Assembly: GCF_003002915.1 (NCBI RefSeq)
Contig: NZ_PVTG01000013.1
Coordinates: forward strand, 81,735 to 145,734
DNA: 64,000 nt
Source of the DNA: Geodermatophilus tzadiensis
Lineage (GTDB): Bacteria; Actinomycetota; Actinomycetes; Mycobacteriales; Geodermatophilaceae
Direction of reading: 5' to 3'
The notes under the pieces were generated by a model. It worked only from the letters and a program-made list of their open reading frames with translations, did no database searches and was not told the origin of the DNA. Made by a program: the position numbers and the translations under genes. Below are positions 50,293 through 58,544 of the stretch, in pieces; within the stretch, counting starts at the first letter, position 1; each line of letters begins with the position of its first letter.

Positions 50293-50814
50293 CGCGGCGC
50301 TCACGGTGCCAGGGGAACATCAATGTGGGCTTGCCGTCCCTAATCGATCATGCCGCTCAGATACCTCGCCAGCCCGTCGGCGAACCGACTCCTCCTAGCG
50401 ACGCGGGCGATCAGCGTCATCTACCTAACCTATGACTACAGGGCTCGGGGAAATTCAGCTGCTGCAACCGTGATCTGGGCGAGTCAAAGCTGACCGCCCG
50501 CCGTGCAGTGGGTGCGGTGCTGGACATCGACCCGGCCACGCTGCGCAACCGTGGCCGCGGCGGCTACACCCGGTATTCCTCAGCCGTAGCGTTTCGGTGG
50601 TCCGCCCCGCTGGCGGCGCAAATCCGGGCCTGCCCCGCCGGGGGCTGTGCACAAGGTTGTTAGTCTGGTAGGGGCGGGCGGATGTGACCGGTAGAGAAAG
50701 GGCGAATTAGCGAACCCGACTCAACCGCCAGCGGGCGAACGAAATCTGTCACTTCCTGCGGTGCACCGTCGGCACAGGACTCTTCCTCGCTAGGCACCTT
50801 TTCGGGCTCACTCA
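50293..50814. other. Intergenic region with a possible IS3 OrfA scrap
   Basis: About 520 bp without a supported gene. At 50483-50570 (+) the sequence reads SKLTARRAVGAVLDIDPATLRN, resembling the VAxxLGIxxETLRN helix of IS3-family OrfA, but it is short and broken on both sides. The rest shows no feature I can name. Confidence 0.35.
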
Positions 50815-51564
50815 TCAGTTCACCGCCATCCAGCCGACAACGACAGGTACATTTGTAGCCTGCGAGAGATGGACCGTGACCCTGCCGAGCGTTGGATCCG
50901 GAACAGCGGCCCGCACGCTGACGTTCGGGATGTTCTGTTGAACTGTGGCGAGTATCGACGCGGACACGCTTAGGCCCCGGACATCCTGGCTGGCGCTGGT
51001 CGCATTAGCTTGTACAGTGATTCGACCGCTCAAGCGAAATACAGCCCGACCGTCGACCTGGATGGCCGCTCCGTCGGGCGGTGCAAGAGCATACATCCCA
51101 ACGGAGCCCGGGCCAGTTGACTGGGCGTAGACGCCGACCCCCTGATCCCCACTCGACTCGCCCTCCACGCCGATGCCGAATTCGGTGTTGGCCTGTCCTC
51201 CCACGCCAACAATTCCGCCCTGACCCCAGACGCCCACGCGAATTCGGTGCTCGCCATACACCCCCACGCCGAAAAGGGCTTCGCTCTCACCGCGCACCCC
51301 TGCAGCGCCGGGGTCGCCACCTCTGTCGCCCGCGCGGCCCAGCACCCCATGGGAGTCGCGGCCATGGGCAAATATGCCAGGGTGGCCGGGGCCGCTCCCT
51401 GCAGCGTATAACCCCAGCCCGCCTCGCCCCCGAACGCTGCCAAATACATACATACCTGCTCCATCGTCGGACGTGACGTCCTTGATGTTCGACAGTTCCG
51501 TGGTGGTCTGGGTAGCGTTGATGTCTTGGCGGCCTCCCTGGATGACCGCATCGCCATCAGCCAT
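50815..51564 (-). CDS. Glycine-rich fibre-like protein of unknown function
   Basis: A 249-residue protein. Residues about 45-165 are a run of short repeats of the type GVYGE, GVWGQGG, GVGGQ, GVEGESSGDQGVGVYA, which suggests a beta-solenoid or fibre shaft. The last 75 residues (FRLSGRITVQANATSASQ..., GRVTVHLSQATNVPVVVGWMAVN) look like a beta-rich head. There is no signal peptide or membrane segment. Start ATG at 51564 with SD GGGAG at good distance. Such repeats occur in surface or tail-fibre-like proteins. It lies inside the segment flanked by the inverted IS481 fragments. Confidence 0.7.
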   Translation of the reverse strand: MADGDAVIQGGRQDINATQTTTELSNIKDVTSDDGAGMYVFGSVRGRGGLGLYAAGSGPGHPGIFAHGRDSHGVLGRAGDRGGDPGAAGVRGESEALFGVGVYGEHRIRVGVWGQGGIVGVGGQANTEFGIGVEGESSGDQGVGVYAQSTGPGSVGMYALAPPDGAAIQVDGRAVFRLSGRITVQANATSASQDVRGLSVSASILATVQQNIPNVSVRAAVPDPTLGRVTVHLSQATNVPVVVGWMAVN

Positions 51565-51651
51565 GATGTACTCCCATACTTGGAGATCAAGCCGCTCGAA
51601 CGTAGCGAGCCCTGGTCGCGCCCTGCGTCAACGACACAACAGCACAGATCG

Positions 51652-52038
51652 CTAACTCGGAGCCCATTCCACGGATTCCACCCCGACTCGCCCATTAGCC
51701 ATGTACAATATTAGCCAGTCAAGCTGAGTTGGCCCAGAGCCAACTTCAGTGTCGGGAGAGTAGTCCAACCTTACTGCTCGTTCACTGCGGAGCAGGTCAT
51801 ACCAGACCGCAAACTGCTCAGCGCCAAGAATGCCGAAGAGAGAGCCTCGATACAAGTATCCGGGGTACCGAGAAGCGTCGACATCTGCCACCGAAAAATC
51901 GACACGCGCCGAATCGTAGCGTCCTCCATCGGATATTCCGCGTAGCATCATTCGAAAGTGCTCGCGGGCCGGATCTTCAGGTGTAGGTTGCTGATACCGT
52001 CGAAAAGCCTCGTAATCTGCGATCAGGATCGACCCCAT
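51652..52038 (-). CDS. Hypothetical protein
   Basis: A 128-residue soluble protein from the ATG at 52038 (SD GTAGGG). It begins MGSILIADYEAFRRYQQPTPEDP and has GYLYRGSLFGILGAEQFAVWYDLL and TQLDWLILYMANGRVGVESVEW. The frame is open to 52401, but the extra 121 codons have no protein-like pattern, so I use the inner start. No known domain. It is 87 bp upstream of the fibre-like gene on the same strand and may form an operon with it. Confidence 0.6.
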   Translation of the reverse strand: MGSILIADYEAFRRYQQPTPEDPAREHFRMMLRGISDGGRYDSARVDFSVADVDASRYPGYLYRGSLFGILGAEQFAVWYDLLRSERAVRLDYSPDTEVGSGPTQLDWLILYMANGRVGVESVEWAPS

Positions 52039-52487
52039 AATTGGCCCTACTTTCGTCGGTGCGTTCTTTGTGCAGCGCAGCCACCTAGGCTGCCTCACAT
52101 GCCAGTCACGGGCTGAATTCGCCCACTTCCGCTGGAAATCCCTCGCCGAGGCGAGCGGGCATGCTTGCAGACCAGCCATCGACTCGAGTCGGGCCTGAGT
52201 GGTCGACCGCGTCCAATTAGCGACATGACGTCGCTCGATATCGTTAATATGTTCACCAACCCCGAACTCCCTCCCTGCAGCGGATGTCAACTGAGAGGAT
52301 AATCTCGACCTTGCTGGCCTCTTGCATAATGCGAATGTCATGGGTTCGTCCGTCGGCCGCTTCGGGCGTGGCGATGATGAGGATGCAACCTCTGCCGTCA
52401 CGGTGTCGTCACCATGGCGTCAAACGTTGCTTCAAGTGACCCCGTGGGCCGGACGCCTTGGGATGCCGCCGGTTTAGGAGGGTTAGC

Positions 52488-52598
52488 AAGTACTCCGAGG
52501 AGTCCCGCCGGCAGGCGGCAATGCTCGTCGCCGGCGGGCGCGGGGTCCGGGACGTCGCCCGAGAGCTCGATGTCAACCACGAGACGCTGCGCAACTGA
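52488..52598 (+). pseudogene. IS3-family OrfA fragment
   Basis: 37 codons reading KYSEESRRQAAMLVAGGRGVRD then VARELDVNHETLRN and a stop. This is the N-terminal HTH of IS3-type OrfA transposases, ending exactly at the tryptophan position of the usual ETLRNW motif. The gene is truncated on both sides. Confidence 0.7.
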
Positions 52599-52810
52599 CC
52601 CGTAAATTGCCCGACCTGCAGCAGCGCGTCAGCGCCCTGGGCGCAGCCCGGGGATCTTCGGCCAAGTCAGGCGCGCAGATGAGGCTCCGGTCTAGGTGCA
52701 CCTGGCCAGGACGTTGACGACGGCGGAGCGGGCTTAAACGAAGGAGAACCTACGAGTGCGGTGTGGCTTGTCGAAGGCCCAACACCTCCTCGGAGCTTCT
52801 CGGGTCCCAC

Positions 52811-53725
52811 GGTCATGCCCGCACCACTGTGCATGGCCGCAGGCTGATCGCCGACCGGTATGCCGCAGGGTGGACGCAGGCACAGATCGCTACAGCGATG
52901 GGGATCTCCCGCAAGTGGTGCGGACCTGGATCGCCCGCTTCGCCGCCGAAGGGAGGCCGGACTGGCCGACCGATCAGGCCGTCCACACACCAGCCCGACC
53001 CGCACTCCGGCCGCGGTGGAGGACCGCACCTTAGAGCTCCGCCGCCAGCAGCGCCGCGGGCCGGCCTGGATCAGCGCCGAGCTTGGCGTGCCGGCGCGCA
53101 CCGTGTCGCGGGCGCTGGCCCGCCGCGGGCAGCCCCGGCTATCCGTGCTGGACCGGATGACCGGACAGGTGAGCCGGGCCTCGAAGGCCACCGCGGTCCG
53201 CTACGAGCGATCCCGACTCGGCGAGCTGGTGCACATGGACGCCAAGAAGCTGGCCCGCATTCCGACGGCGGTGGCTGGCGGGCACACGGCCGCGCCGCCG
53301 GCAGCATCGGCCGCCGGCGCACCACCGCCGTCGGCTACGACTACGTGCACTCCCTCGTCGATGACCACTCCCGGCTGGTGTACTCCGAGATCCTCACCGA
53401 CGAGAAGGGCACCATCTGCGCGGCATTTCTGACCCGCGCGGCAGCCTACTTCGCCGCCCCGGCATCGACCGGATCGAGCGGGTGATGACCAACAACGCCT
53501 GGGCCTACCACTGGTCACTACGCGGGGTCATCGGCGCACTGGGCGCCCTGCAAAAGTTCATCCGCCCGCACTGACCCTGGCAGAAGGGCAAGGTCGAACG
53601 CCTCAACCGCACTCTGAGCAACGAGACTACCGCCAAACCTTCACCAGCAACGACCAGCGAACCGCCGCCCTCGCGCCCTGGCTTGAGCACCACAACACTC
53701 AACGCCGCCACAGCGCACTCGGCGG
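52811..53725 (+). pseudogene. IS481-family transposase, multiply frameshifted
   Basis: Reading across frames gives a degraded IS481 transposase: RRLIADRYAAGWTQAQIATAMGI, WIARFAAEGR, TLELRRQQRRGPAWISAELGV, RYERSRLGELVHMDAKKLARI, VGYDYVHSLVDDHSRLVYSEIL (DDE region), RVMTNNAWAYH, LQKFIRPH, KGKVERLNRTL and LEHHNTQRRHSALGG. At least four frame changes and one stop are needed. The DDE triad can be recognised, but the gene is dead. A partial inverted copy is at 49988-50292. Confidence 0.85.
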
Positions 53726-53915
53726 CCAGCAGCCGCTGGGCGATGCGGGAGGCCACCCCGGTCAGGCTGCGGCCACCGTGAAGTTTGAGGTCGAGCTGGC
53801 CTTTGAGGGTGTCGTAGACGGACTCGATGAGCTGTCGGATGGGGGCCAGCAGCGCCTGGCCCGGGCGGGGTGCCCGGTTGCGGTAGGAGGGGCGCAGCAG
53901 CTCGGCGCCCCGGGC
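53725..53915 (-). pseudogene. IS982-type transposase C-terminal fragment
   Basis: The minus strand reads ELLRPSYRNRAPRPGQALL, IRQLIESVYDTLKGQLDL and HGGRSLTGVASRIAQRLLA, the C-terminal catalytic part of IS982-like transposases including the last acidic residue (IES). It abuts the IS481 remnant without a gap, so one element was inserted in or deleted against the other. Confidence 0.7.
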
Positions 53916-53934
53916 GTGCCGTGGTGTCGGCCGG

Positions 53935-54107
53935 GCGTCAATGAGCACCGCTATGGCTCGGTGCGCTTCTTTCGGGAGCTTGCCGGGGGCTGGCGCCGCT
54001 ACGAGCCGTGGATAACCACACTGGTCGACGCCGACACCGGCTGCGTAATCGGCGTGGCCAACGGGCGGGACCCCGCCGGCGTGGGCACTTGGCCGGCTGC
54101 GCAGTGA
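53935..54107 (+). pseudogene. ISL3-family transposase fragment
   Basis: 57 codons to the TGA read VNEHRYGSVRFFRELAGGW and YEPWITTLVDADTGCVIGV then ANGRDPAGVGTW. This matches the catalytic-core start of ISL3-type transposases (GVDExxxR...TxIVDxxTGxxLxxVxGRD). Truncated on both sides. Confidence 0.6.
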
Positions 54108-54215
54108 CGCCCGCGCCCCGCAGCGGAGGTGGTGGTGCTCCGAAGACGTGGAAGACCAGCTTGCCGCCTGCGGGGGTGGCGTCGATCTTGCGTATCCCGA
54201 TGGCCCCGGCACGGG
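54108..54215 (-). pseudogene. Serine recombinase (resolvase) fragment
   Basis: The minus strand reads GIRKIDATPAGGKLVFHVFGA, the well-known resolvase/invertase core stretch (IDTTTPxGKLVFHIFGA), then loses similarity. Only about 30 codons remain. Confidence 0.5.
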
Positions 54216-54352
54216 ATGGGGGTGTCAGCGGTGACAACCTCGTGACGCTCCAGTGACGTAGCACTTGGAGCATGACACACGAGAGCGACCGGATGAGTCG
54301 CGCGACATGCGATACCAGCCGACTCATCGAGTGTCTAGGGAGGGTGTTGAGG

Positions 54353-54715
54353 ATGCCGCAAGTTGACACACAGACCATTGATTTTGCGGCCGTTCGAGGC
54401 TTCCTGCTGGCCCCAGGACTTCCCGACAATGTCAAGGCCAACTGCTCCACAGTTCGGCATGATTGGGGCGTCAGGAGCGGCGAGTGGATTCTCATCCTCG
54501 AGGGAGAGAATTTCATCAGCGGCATGCCAGTGTTTGTGGCACTGGCCGAGGGCGAGGCGCAGGGAGTGAACAAGGTCATAGGCGAGGCCCGCTGCACTCT
54601 ACGCAACGTAGCTCCCACTACCGGTCGAGTCAGCATCTGGGTCGAAGTAGTGTCGCCATCCCCCGTAAGGCTACTTGTCGATTACCTGATGATCCAATAC
54701 ACATCCGCTAGTTGA
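54353..54715 (+). CDS. Hypothetical protein, possible IPT/TIG-like beta domain
   Basis: A 120-residue protein from the ATG at 54353 (SD GGGAGGG 8 bp upstream); 54272 is an in-frame alternative. Starts MPQVDTQTIDFAAVRGFLL; the centre GEWILILEGENFISGMPVFVAL followed by VSIWVEVVSPSPVRLLVDY has the pattern of an IPT/TIG immunoglobulin-like fold. No signal peptide. Lower GC than the chromosome. It is followed by two small frames and the beta-propeller-like gene on the same strand, and may belong with them. Confidence 0.6.
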   Translation: MPQVDTQTIDFAAVRGFLLAPGLPDNVKANCSTVRHDWGVRSGEWILILEGENFISGMPVFVALAEGEAQGVNKVIGEARCTLRNVAPTTGRVSIWVEVVSPSPVRLLVDYLMIQYTSAS

Positions 54716-54760
54716 GATACTCCAGGCATTCCTAACCTATGGAGGTGTGTCGGAAGATGC

Positions 54761-54841
54761 ATGATTGACAAGGAAACCGAGTGGCTGATGTACATCAAGA
54801 CAGGGACGGGGAACATGTACGCCTGCCTCAAGGATGCTTAA
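54761..54841 (+). CDS. Very small open frame, 26 residues
   Basis: ATG at 54761 gives MIDKETEWLMYIKTGTGNMY then ACLKDA. A GGAGG lies 15 bp upstream. Its end overlaps the start of the next frame (54834) by 8 bp. It may be a real leader-type or toxin-size gene, or the first half of one gene broken by a frameshift. Confidence 0.35.
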   Translation: MIDKETEWLMYIKTGTGNMYACLKDA

Positions 54842-55049
54842 GGGAGACCTTACGCAGACAAATGGAGGCGGTTTGCAGTCGACAAGTGGGAACCTTGTTT
54901 CGGTGGAACCTTATTCCGGCGCGCGGGTCGTAAAGCCGTACACCCCGTCTGGCGACTCCTATAATTGGGCGAGTCTGATCTGGCCGAGGCTTAGGCTGCC
55001 TGGTCCCTGCCCTAGGTCCGAAGACCTGTACGCCATCCTCTTAGGCTGA
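54834..55049 (+). CDS. Small hypothetical protein
   Basis: 71 residues beginning MLKGDLTQTNGGGLQSTSGNL and ending LYAILLG. No known domain, no signal. It overlaps the previous small frame by 8 bp, which allows either translational coupling or one original gene with a frameshift. Weak support apart from position and codon spacing. Confidence 0.35.
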   Translation: MLKGDLTQTNGGGLQSTSGNLVSVEPYSGARVVKPYTPSGDSYNWASLIWPRLRLPGPCPRSEDLYAILLG

Positions 55050-55178
55050 CGCGTCGCATGATCGGATGACTGCCGACGAAATGTCCCGGCGGACCACTCA
55101 CCTAGAAGCAGCAAGCTTCTTCGTAGCTGCGACGTCCGGCATTGCTGGTCATGCACATGCTCTGGAAGGGGTTTTGCC

Positions 55179-56783
55179 ATGAGCAATGACAACGCTTCAG
55201 CCGGATTTGTCCCGGGGGGCAATCCAGGAACGGCCGATGGTCGCGGCCTGGTTGATATGGCCGCCCTGGCTGCCGATCATGAGTCTCTGAACACATCCCT
55301 CAGTATGAGGCGTGAAGCACCGCCCGTCATGCCGATTCCGTACAATTTGCCTGTGCGAAGCGCAGATGATCCTCCGGATCAGCCAAGCATCAATCCTTCG
55401 AGTGTCGCAGTGGTAGAGCCGTCCGCCTTCGTTCCTGAGCAAGGCATAGAGCCGTCTGTCACAGCCTCCTTCTCAGCTATTGAGTATAATGGCTCGATTC
55501 CACCTGACACACACGGCGCCGCCGGGCCAGAGCACCTGATAGCCGTGCATAATGGGACGGTGCGCGTTTACAATCACTCGGGGGCCGTCCTAAGCACTGT
55601 GTCACTGGACGCGTTCTGGGCCACGGTGGCGAGTGGCAGCGGAACGTTCGATCCAAAGGTCCTCTATGACCAACTCGCCGACCGCTGGATAATGACCGCA
55701 TGTGATGACCGGCGAGTGGCCACGTCGGGTCTCCTGATTGGCGTGTCGCAGACTGCTAACCCCACAGGCAACTGGATCACGTATAAGGTAGCGATCACTG
55801 GACAGGATCTACCATGGGTTGATTACCCGAGTATCGGTGTCAACGGTAAATGGATCGTCGTGCAGGCCAACGTGTTCGTAGAGGACACCTTTGCGCGGTC
55901 GCATGTATACGTATTTGATAAGGCCGATCTTTATGGGAGCGGCCCTGGACGCTTCACATGGTTCGCCTTGGAGAGCAGCCTTGGCGGCACCCAAGTACCC
56001 GCGGTCATCGAGGACCCTGCAATCGAGGTCATGTACCTTTTGCAAAACTGGAATGGAAATTTGAATGGGCGGGGATACCTACGGCCATACCTGATCTTAG
56101 GAGGGGTAGGTTCTGAACGGCTCGTACCTGGTACCTATTTCAGCGTCGCCGATACCTGGGATTCTCGGCCGCCAGGCGGAGAGGATTTTGCGCCTCAGCT
56201 TGGTGTGCCGCAAAGAATCCAGGTGAATGACGCTCGCATACAGAACGTCGTCGTACCTCGTAGGCAAAATGAGGGGCAGTACCACACACTGTACGCAGTG
56301 CATACGGTCCTGCTACCTGCCGGGGGCTCACCAACCCGCAGCGCGATACAATGGTGGCGAATTGCGAGTAGCGTAGTTGAAATCGACGTGGAAGAGTTTG
56401 GGCGAATCGATGACCCAACTGGCGCCATCTCTCGCGCTTTCCCGAGTATTGCCGTCACCTCGTTCGGCGGCATCCTGGTCGGCTACTCAAGCTTTTCGGC
56501 TTCCCAGTTCCCAAGCGCCAATTACGCTTTCCGGACGTGGGACGACCCGCCGAACGCTCCTCTCGTTGAAAGAGTACTCAAGCTAGGCGAGGGGCCATAC
56601 AATAATTCCTCTAGTGGCCGAAACCGCTGGGGCGACTACAGCAGCGCCGTCCGGGAACCCAGTAGTATCAACACCAACATATGGATTATCCAGGAGTACT
56701 CCCGCCCTGCACAGGGTGCCGGCGAAACGTCCGGTCGATGGGGGACCTGGTGGGGTCGTATCTCCTTTCTGGAGATTGGATAG
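55179..56783 (+). CDS. Large beta-rich protein, probable beta-propeller, function unknown
   Basis: A 534-residue protein. From residue 95 it has repeated beta strands and the family-like phrases YNGSIPPDTHGAAGPEHLIA, VRVYNHSGAVLSTVSLDAFW, DPKVLYDQLADRWIMTACD, LLIGVSQTANPTGNWITYK and VDYPSIGVNGKWIVVQAN, seen in bacterial secreted beta-propellers with PPDTNGxVGP motifs. No signal peptide, and the first 90 residues look disordered. ATG at 55179 has SD GGAAGGGG. GC is far below the chromosome (28 of 60 bases at 56041-56100), so it was acquired. Substrate or partner unknown; adhesion or carbohydrate binding is possible. Confidence 0.75.
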   Translation: MSNDNASAGFVPGGNPGTADGRGLVDMAALAADHESLNTSLSMRREAPPVMPIPYNLPVRSADDPPDQPSINPSSVAVVEPSAFVPEQGIEPSVTASFSAIEYNGSIPPDTHGAAGPEHLIAVHNGTVRVYNHSGAVLSTVSLDAFWATVASGSGTFDPKVLYDQLADRWIMTACDDRRVATSGLLIGVSQTANPTGNWITYKVAITGQDLPWVDYPSIGVNGKWIVVQANVFVEDTFARSHVYVFDKADLYGSGPGRFTWFALESSLGGTQVPAVIEDPAIEVMYLLQNWNGNLNGRGYLRPYLILGGVGSERLVPGTYFSVADTWDSRPPGGEDFAPQLGVPQRIQVNDARIQNVVVPRRQNEGQYHTLYAVHTVLLPAGGSPTRSAIQWWRIASSVVEIDVEEFGRIDDPTGAISRAFPSIAVTSFGGILVGYSSFSASQFPSANYAFRTWDDPPNAPLVERVLKLGEGPYNNSSSGRNRWGDYSSAVREPSSINTNIWIIQEYSRPAQGAGETSGRWGTWWGRISFLEIG

Positions 56784-56816
56784 TTCAGCATGGTCAACTG
56801 AGCTTTTCTCAACGGA

Positions 56817-56960
56817 TTGGTCGCTTGGCGGTGGTAAGGACGAGAACTGCGGCGACGATGGCACGGTGCACCGAGGACCAGGCGGGTGCGCCGCAGCGCC
56901 TTCCATCGGGTCTTGAGCAGGGCGATACCGCGCAGGTCCGGGCGATCGCGCTTTTGCAAG
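56817..56960 (-). pseudogene. Transposase C-terminal scrap
   Basis: The minus strand reads RDRPDLRGIALLKTRWKALRR, then after a frame change HRAIVAAVLVLTTAKRPIR and a stop. This has the look of the C-terminal end of IS5-like transposases (LLKxxFKALRRVxxxPxxIGAIVAAALVL). Short and frameshifted. Confidence 0.5.
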
Positions 56961-57410
56961 CAATGTCACCACATCGCGGGATTCGCTGCCGCAGGCTCGA
57001 TGCGGCCGCCGACATCTGAAGTCGTGAGACACTAACCTCCTGCTCATTGGGGGGCCAGCCCAGCACCTTCCCGGTCTTCACTGATCCGGACGTAGATCCC
57101 TGCCCGTGTAGCCATGGCTATCCCGCTAACACTCAAGGTACTTCGCTGCGCGGTACTCCTGTGACGCCTAAGTCGTCAAGGAACATGCTTGCACCCTAGC
57201 GACTGTGATGTCCTAGCCGAAGACCAGGTTAAAGCTGCTTAACGCGTCACCGATGACCACCAGGCCGTCGGGGACCCAAGTCAGCCGCTCGCAATACCGT
57301 CGCGTGCTGCTGACCAAATGGCACATGCGCGGACCGTCGACCGGTTCCCGGCTTGCCATGAGCTGGGCACTGACTTTCCTGAGCTCCAGGGCTAACGGCT
57401 CCGCTCGGGG
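56961..57410. other. Intergenic region, no supported gene
   Basis: About 450 bp between IS debris and the next gene. I see no coding frame with protein-like pattern, no hairpin of note and no repeat. Confidence 0.4.
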
Positions 57411-58511
57411 TCAGCAAGCCCTCGGATGGGTACCGGCCACCGGGACGAACTCGAGCCGCAGAGTGTCCGAGCGCGGCAGGAGGATGGCCGGACGGGCACC
57501 GGGCGCCCAGTCGGCGGGAAGCAGCAGATAGTGGTCCCCTGCTTGAGGCACGAGCTTGAGACCGGTGTAGCGGAATCCGTAGGCACCGCCGGCGCTCGGG
57601 GCCTGCTCCTCCTGGACGCCGGCGGACTGCAGGTTCAGGCTCTTCTCGCTGTACAGGACCACGTCCGGAGCACAGCGCAGAACGGCCACGAGGGCTTGCG
57701 CACCGTGCTCCCCCACCCGGATGGCATAGCTCCCGACCGCCCAAAACAATCCGACACCGAACAGAACCGTCACGCATGTCCACTTCGCGACTGTGATCGT
57801 GGCCAAGGCGCTCGAATGCGGGCGCTGCGCGGACCTTGGTCGCACGGCGCGCCACAGGCGGGCGCAATAGGCCAGGAGCACCACGCCGCCGGACAGGCTC
57901 AGCCCGCGCGCCTCCCAAAGCCCGGCAGGGAACGCCCGTGCCGCGAAGAGCGCATCCGTCACGACCAGTCCCAGCAGCGCGACGCCGACCGTCGCGACGA
58001 TGGGCAGGATCCCGTAGAGGACGATCGAGCGTGCCCTGCGGGACAGTGACTGCAAGGGCAGCCGATAGACCCCGAGGGCCAGGAGCGTCGCGGCCGCGAT
58101 GAGGGCAAGCGGGAGGGTCGCAGTGCTCGCACTGAGGATGAGGAAGCCCTGTATCGGCAGGTCCAGGACGGTGTAGTTGATCCCGAAGTACCGGTAGTAC
58201 GCGACGGCGTAGAGGAGCCCAAAGTAGGTGAAAAGGGCGGTCAGGAGCGTCGTGGGCGCGATAATCGCCCCGACAGTCGTCAGCGCCTGGGGTACGGCAT
58301 CGGCTGCTTCGGTATCCGCAGCCGTAGAGCGGTCAGCTCCTTGTCGCCGGGTCGAGTCGCCCCCGTCCTGGACCTGGGGACGTCCTGGCGCCGCCGTCTG
58401 CTGCGGCTCGGTCGGGCCCGGCTGGGTCGACTGACCATCCGGTACAGGTGCCGGTGCGGCGACCTCGCCGCCACCGCTCGGCCCCTGCTGGGGCTGGCTT
58501 GAGCTCAGCAA
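57411..58511 (-). CDS. Hypothetical multi-pass membrane protein with proline-rich N-terminus
   Basis: A 366-residue protein. The first 70 residues are rich in P, Q, G and T and probably disordered in the cytoplasm. Five hydrophobic segments follow: about 80-105, 115-140, 165-190, 200-215 and 240-262. The last 100 residues are soluble (VGEHGAQALVAVLRCAPDVVLYSEKSLNLQ...). No family recognised. It starts 33 bp after the stop of the Pro-Ala-repeat lipoprotein gene on the same strand, so the two are likely one transcript and may act together at the membrane. Confidence 0.7.
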   Translation of the reverse strand: MLSSSQPQQGPSGGGEVAAPAPVPDGQSTQPGPTEPQQTAAPGRPQVQDGGDSTRRQGADRSTAADTEAADAVPQALTTVGAIIAPTTLLTALFTYFGLLYAVAYYRYFGINYTVLDLPIQGFLILSASTATLPLALIAAATLLALGVYRLPLQSLSRRARSIVLYGILPIVATVGVALLGLVVTDALFAARAFPAGLWEARGLSLSGGVVLLAYCARLWRAVRPRSAQRPHSSALATITVAKWTCVTVLFGVGLFWAVGSYAIRVGEHGAQALVAVLRCAPDVVLYSEKSLNLQSAGVQEEQAPSAGGAYGFRYTGLKLVPQAGDHYLLLPADWAPGARPAILLPRSDTLRLEFVPVAGTHPRAC

Positions 58512-58544
58512 CTCGTCCCGACCTTTCGGTTAGTCGGAGCCGGT

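Noticed and set aside
52039..52401. N-terminal extension of the 51652 gene
   Set aside because: The frame is open but composition is not protein-like, and a start with SD at 52038 gives a compact protein.
56583..57047. 154-codon minus-strand frame next to the beta-propeller gene
   Set aside because: It overlaps the gene end and a transposase scrap read in other frames; no support for a protein of its own.
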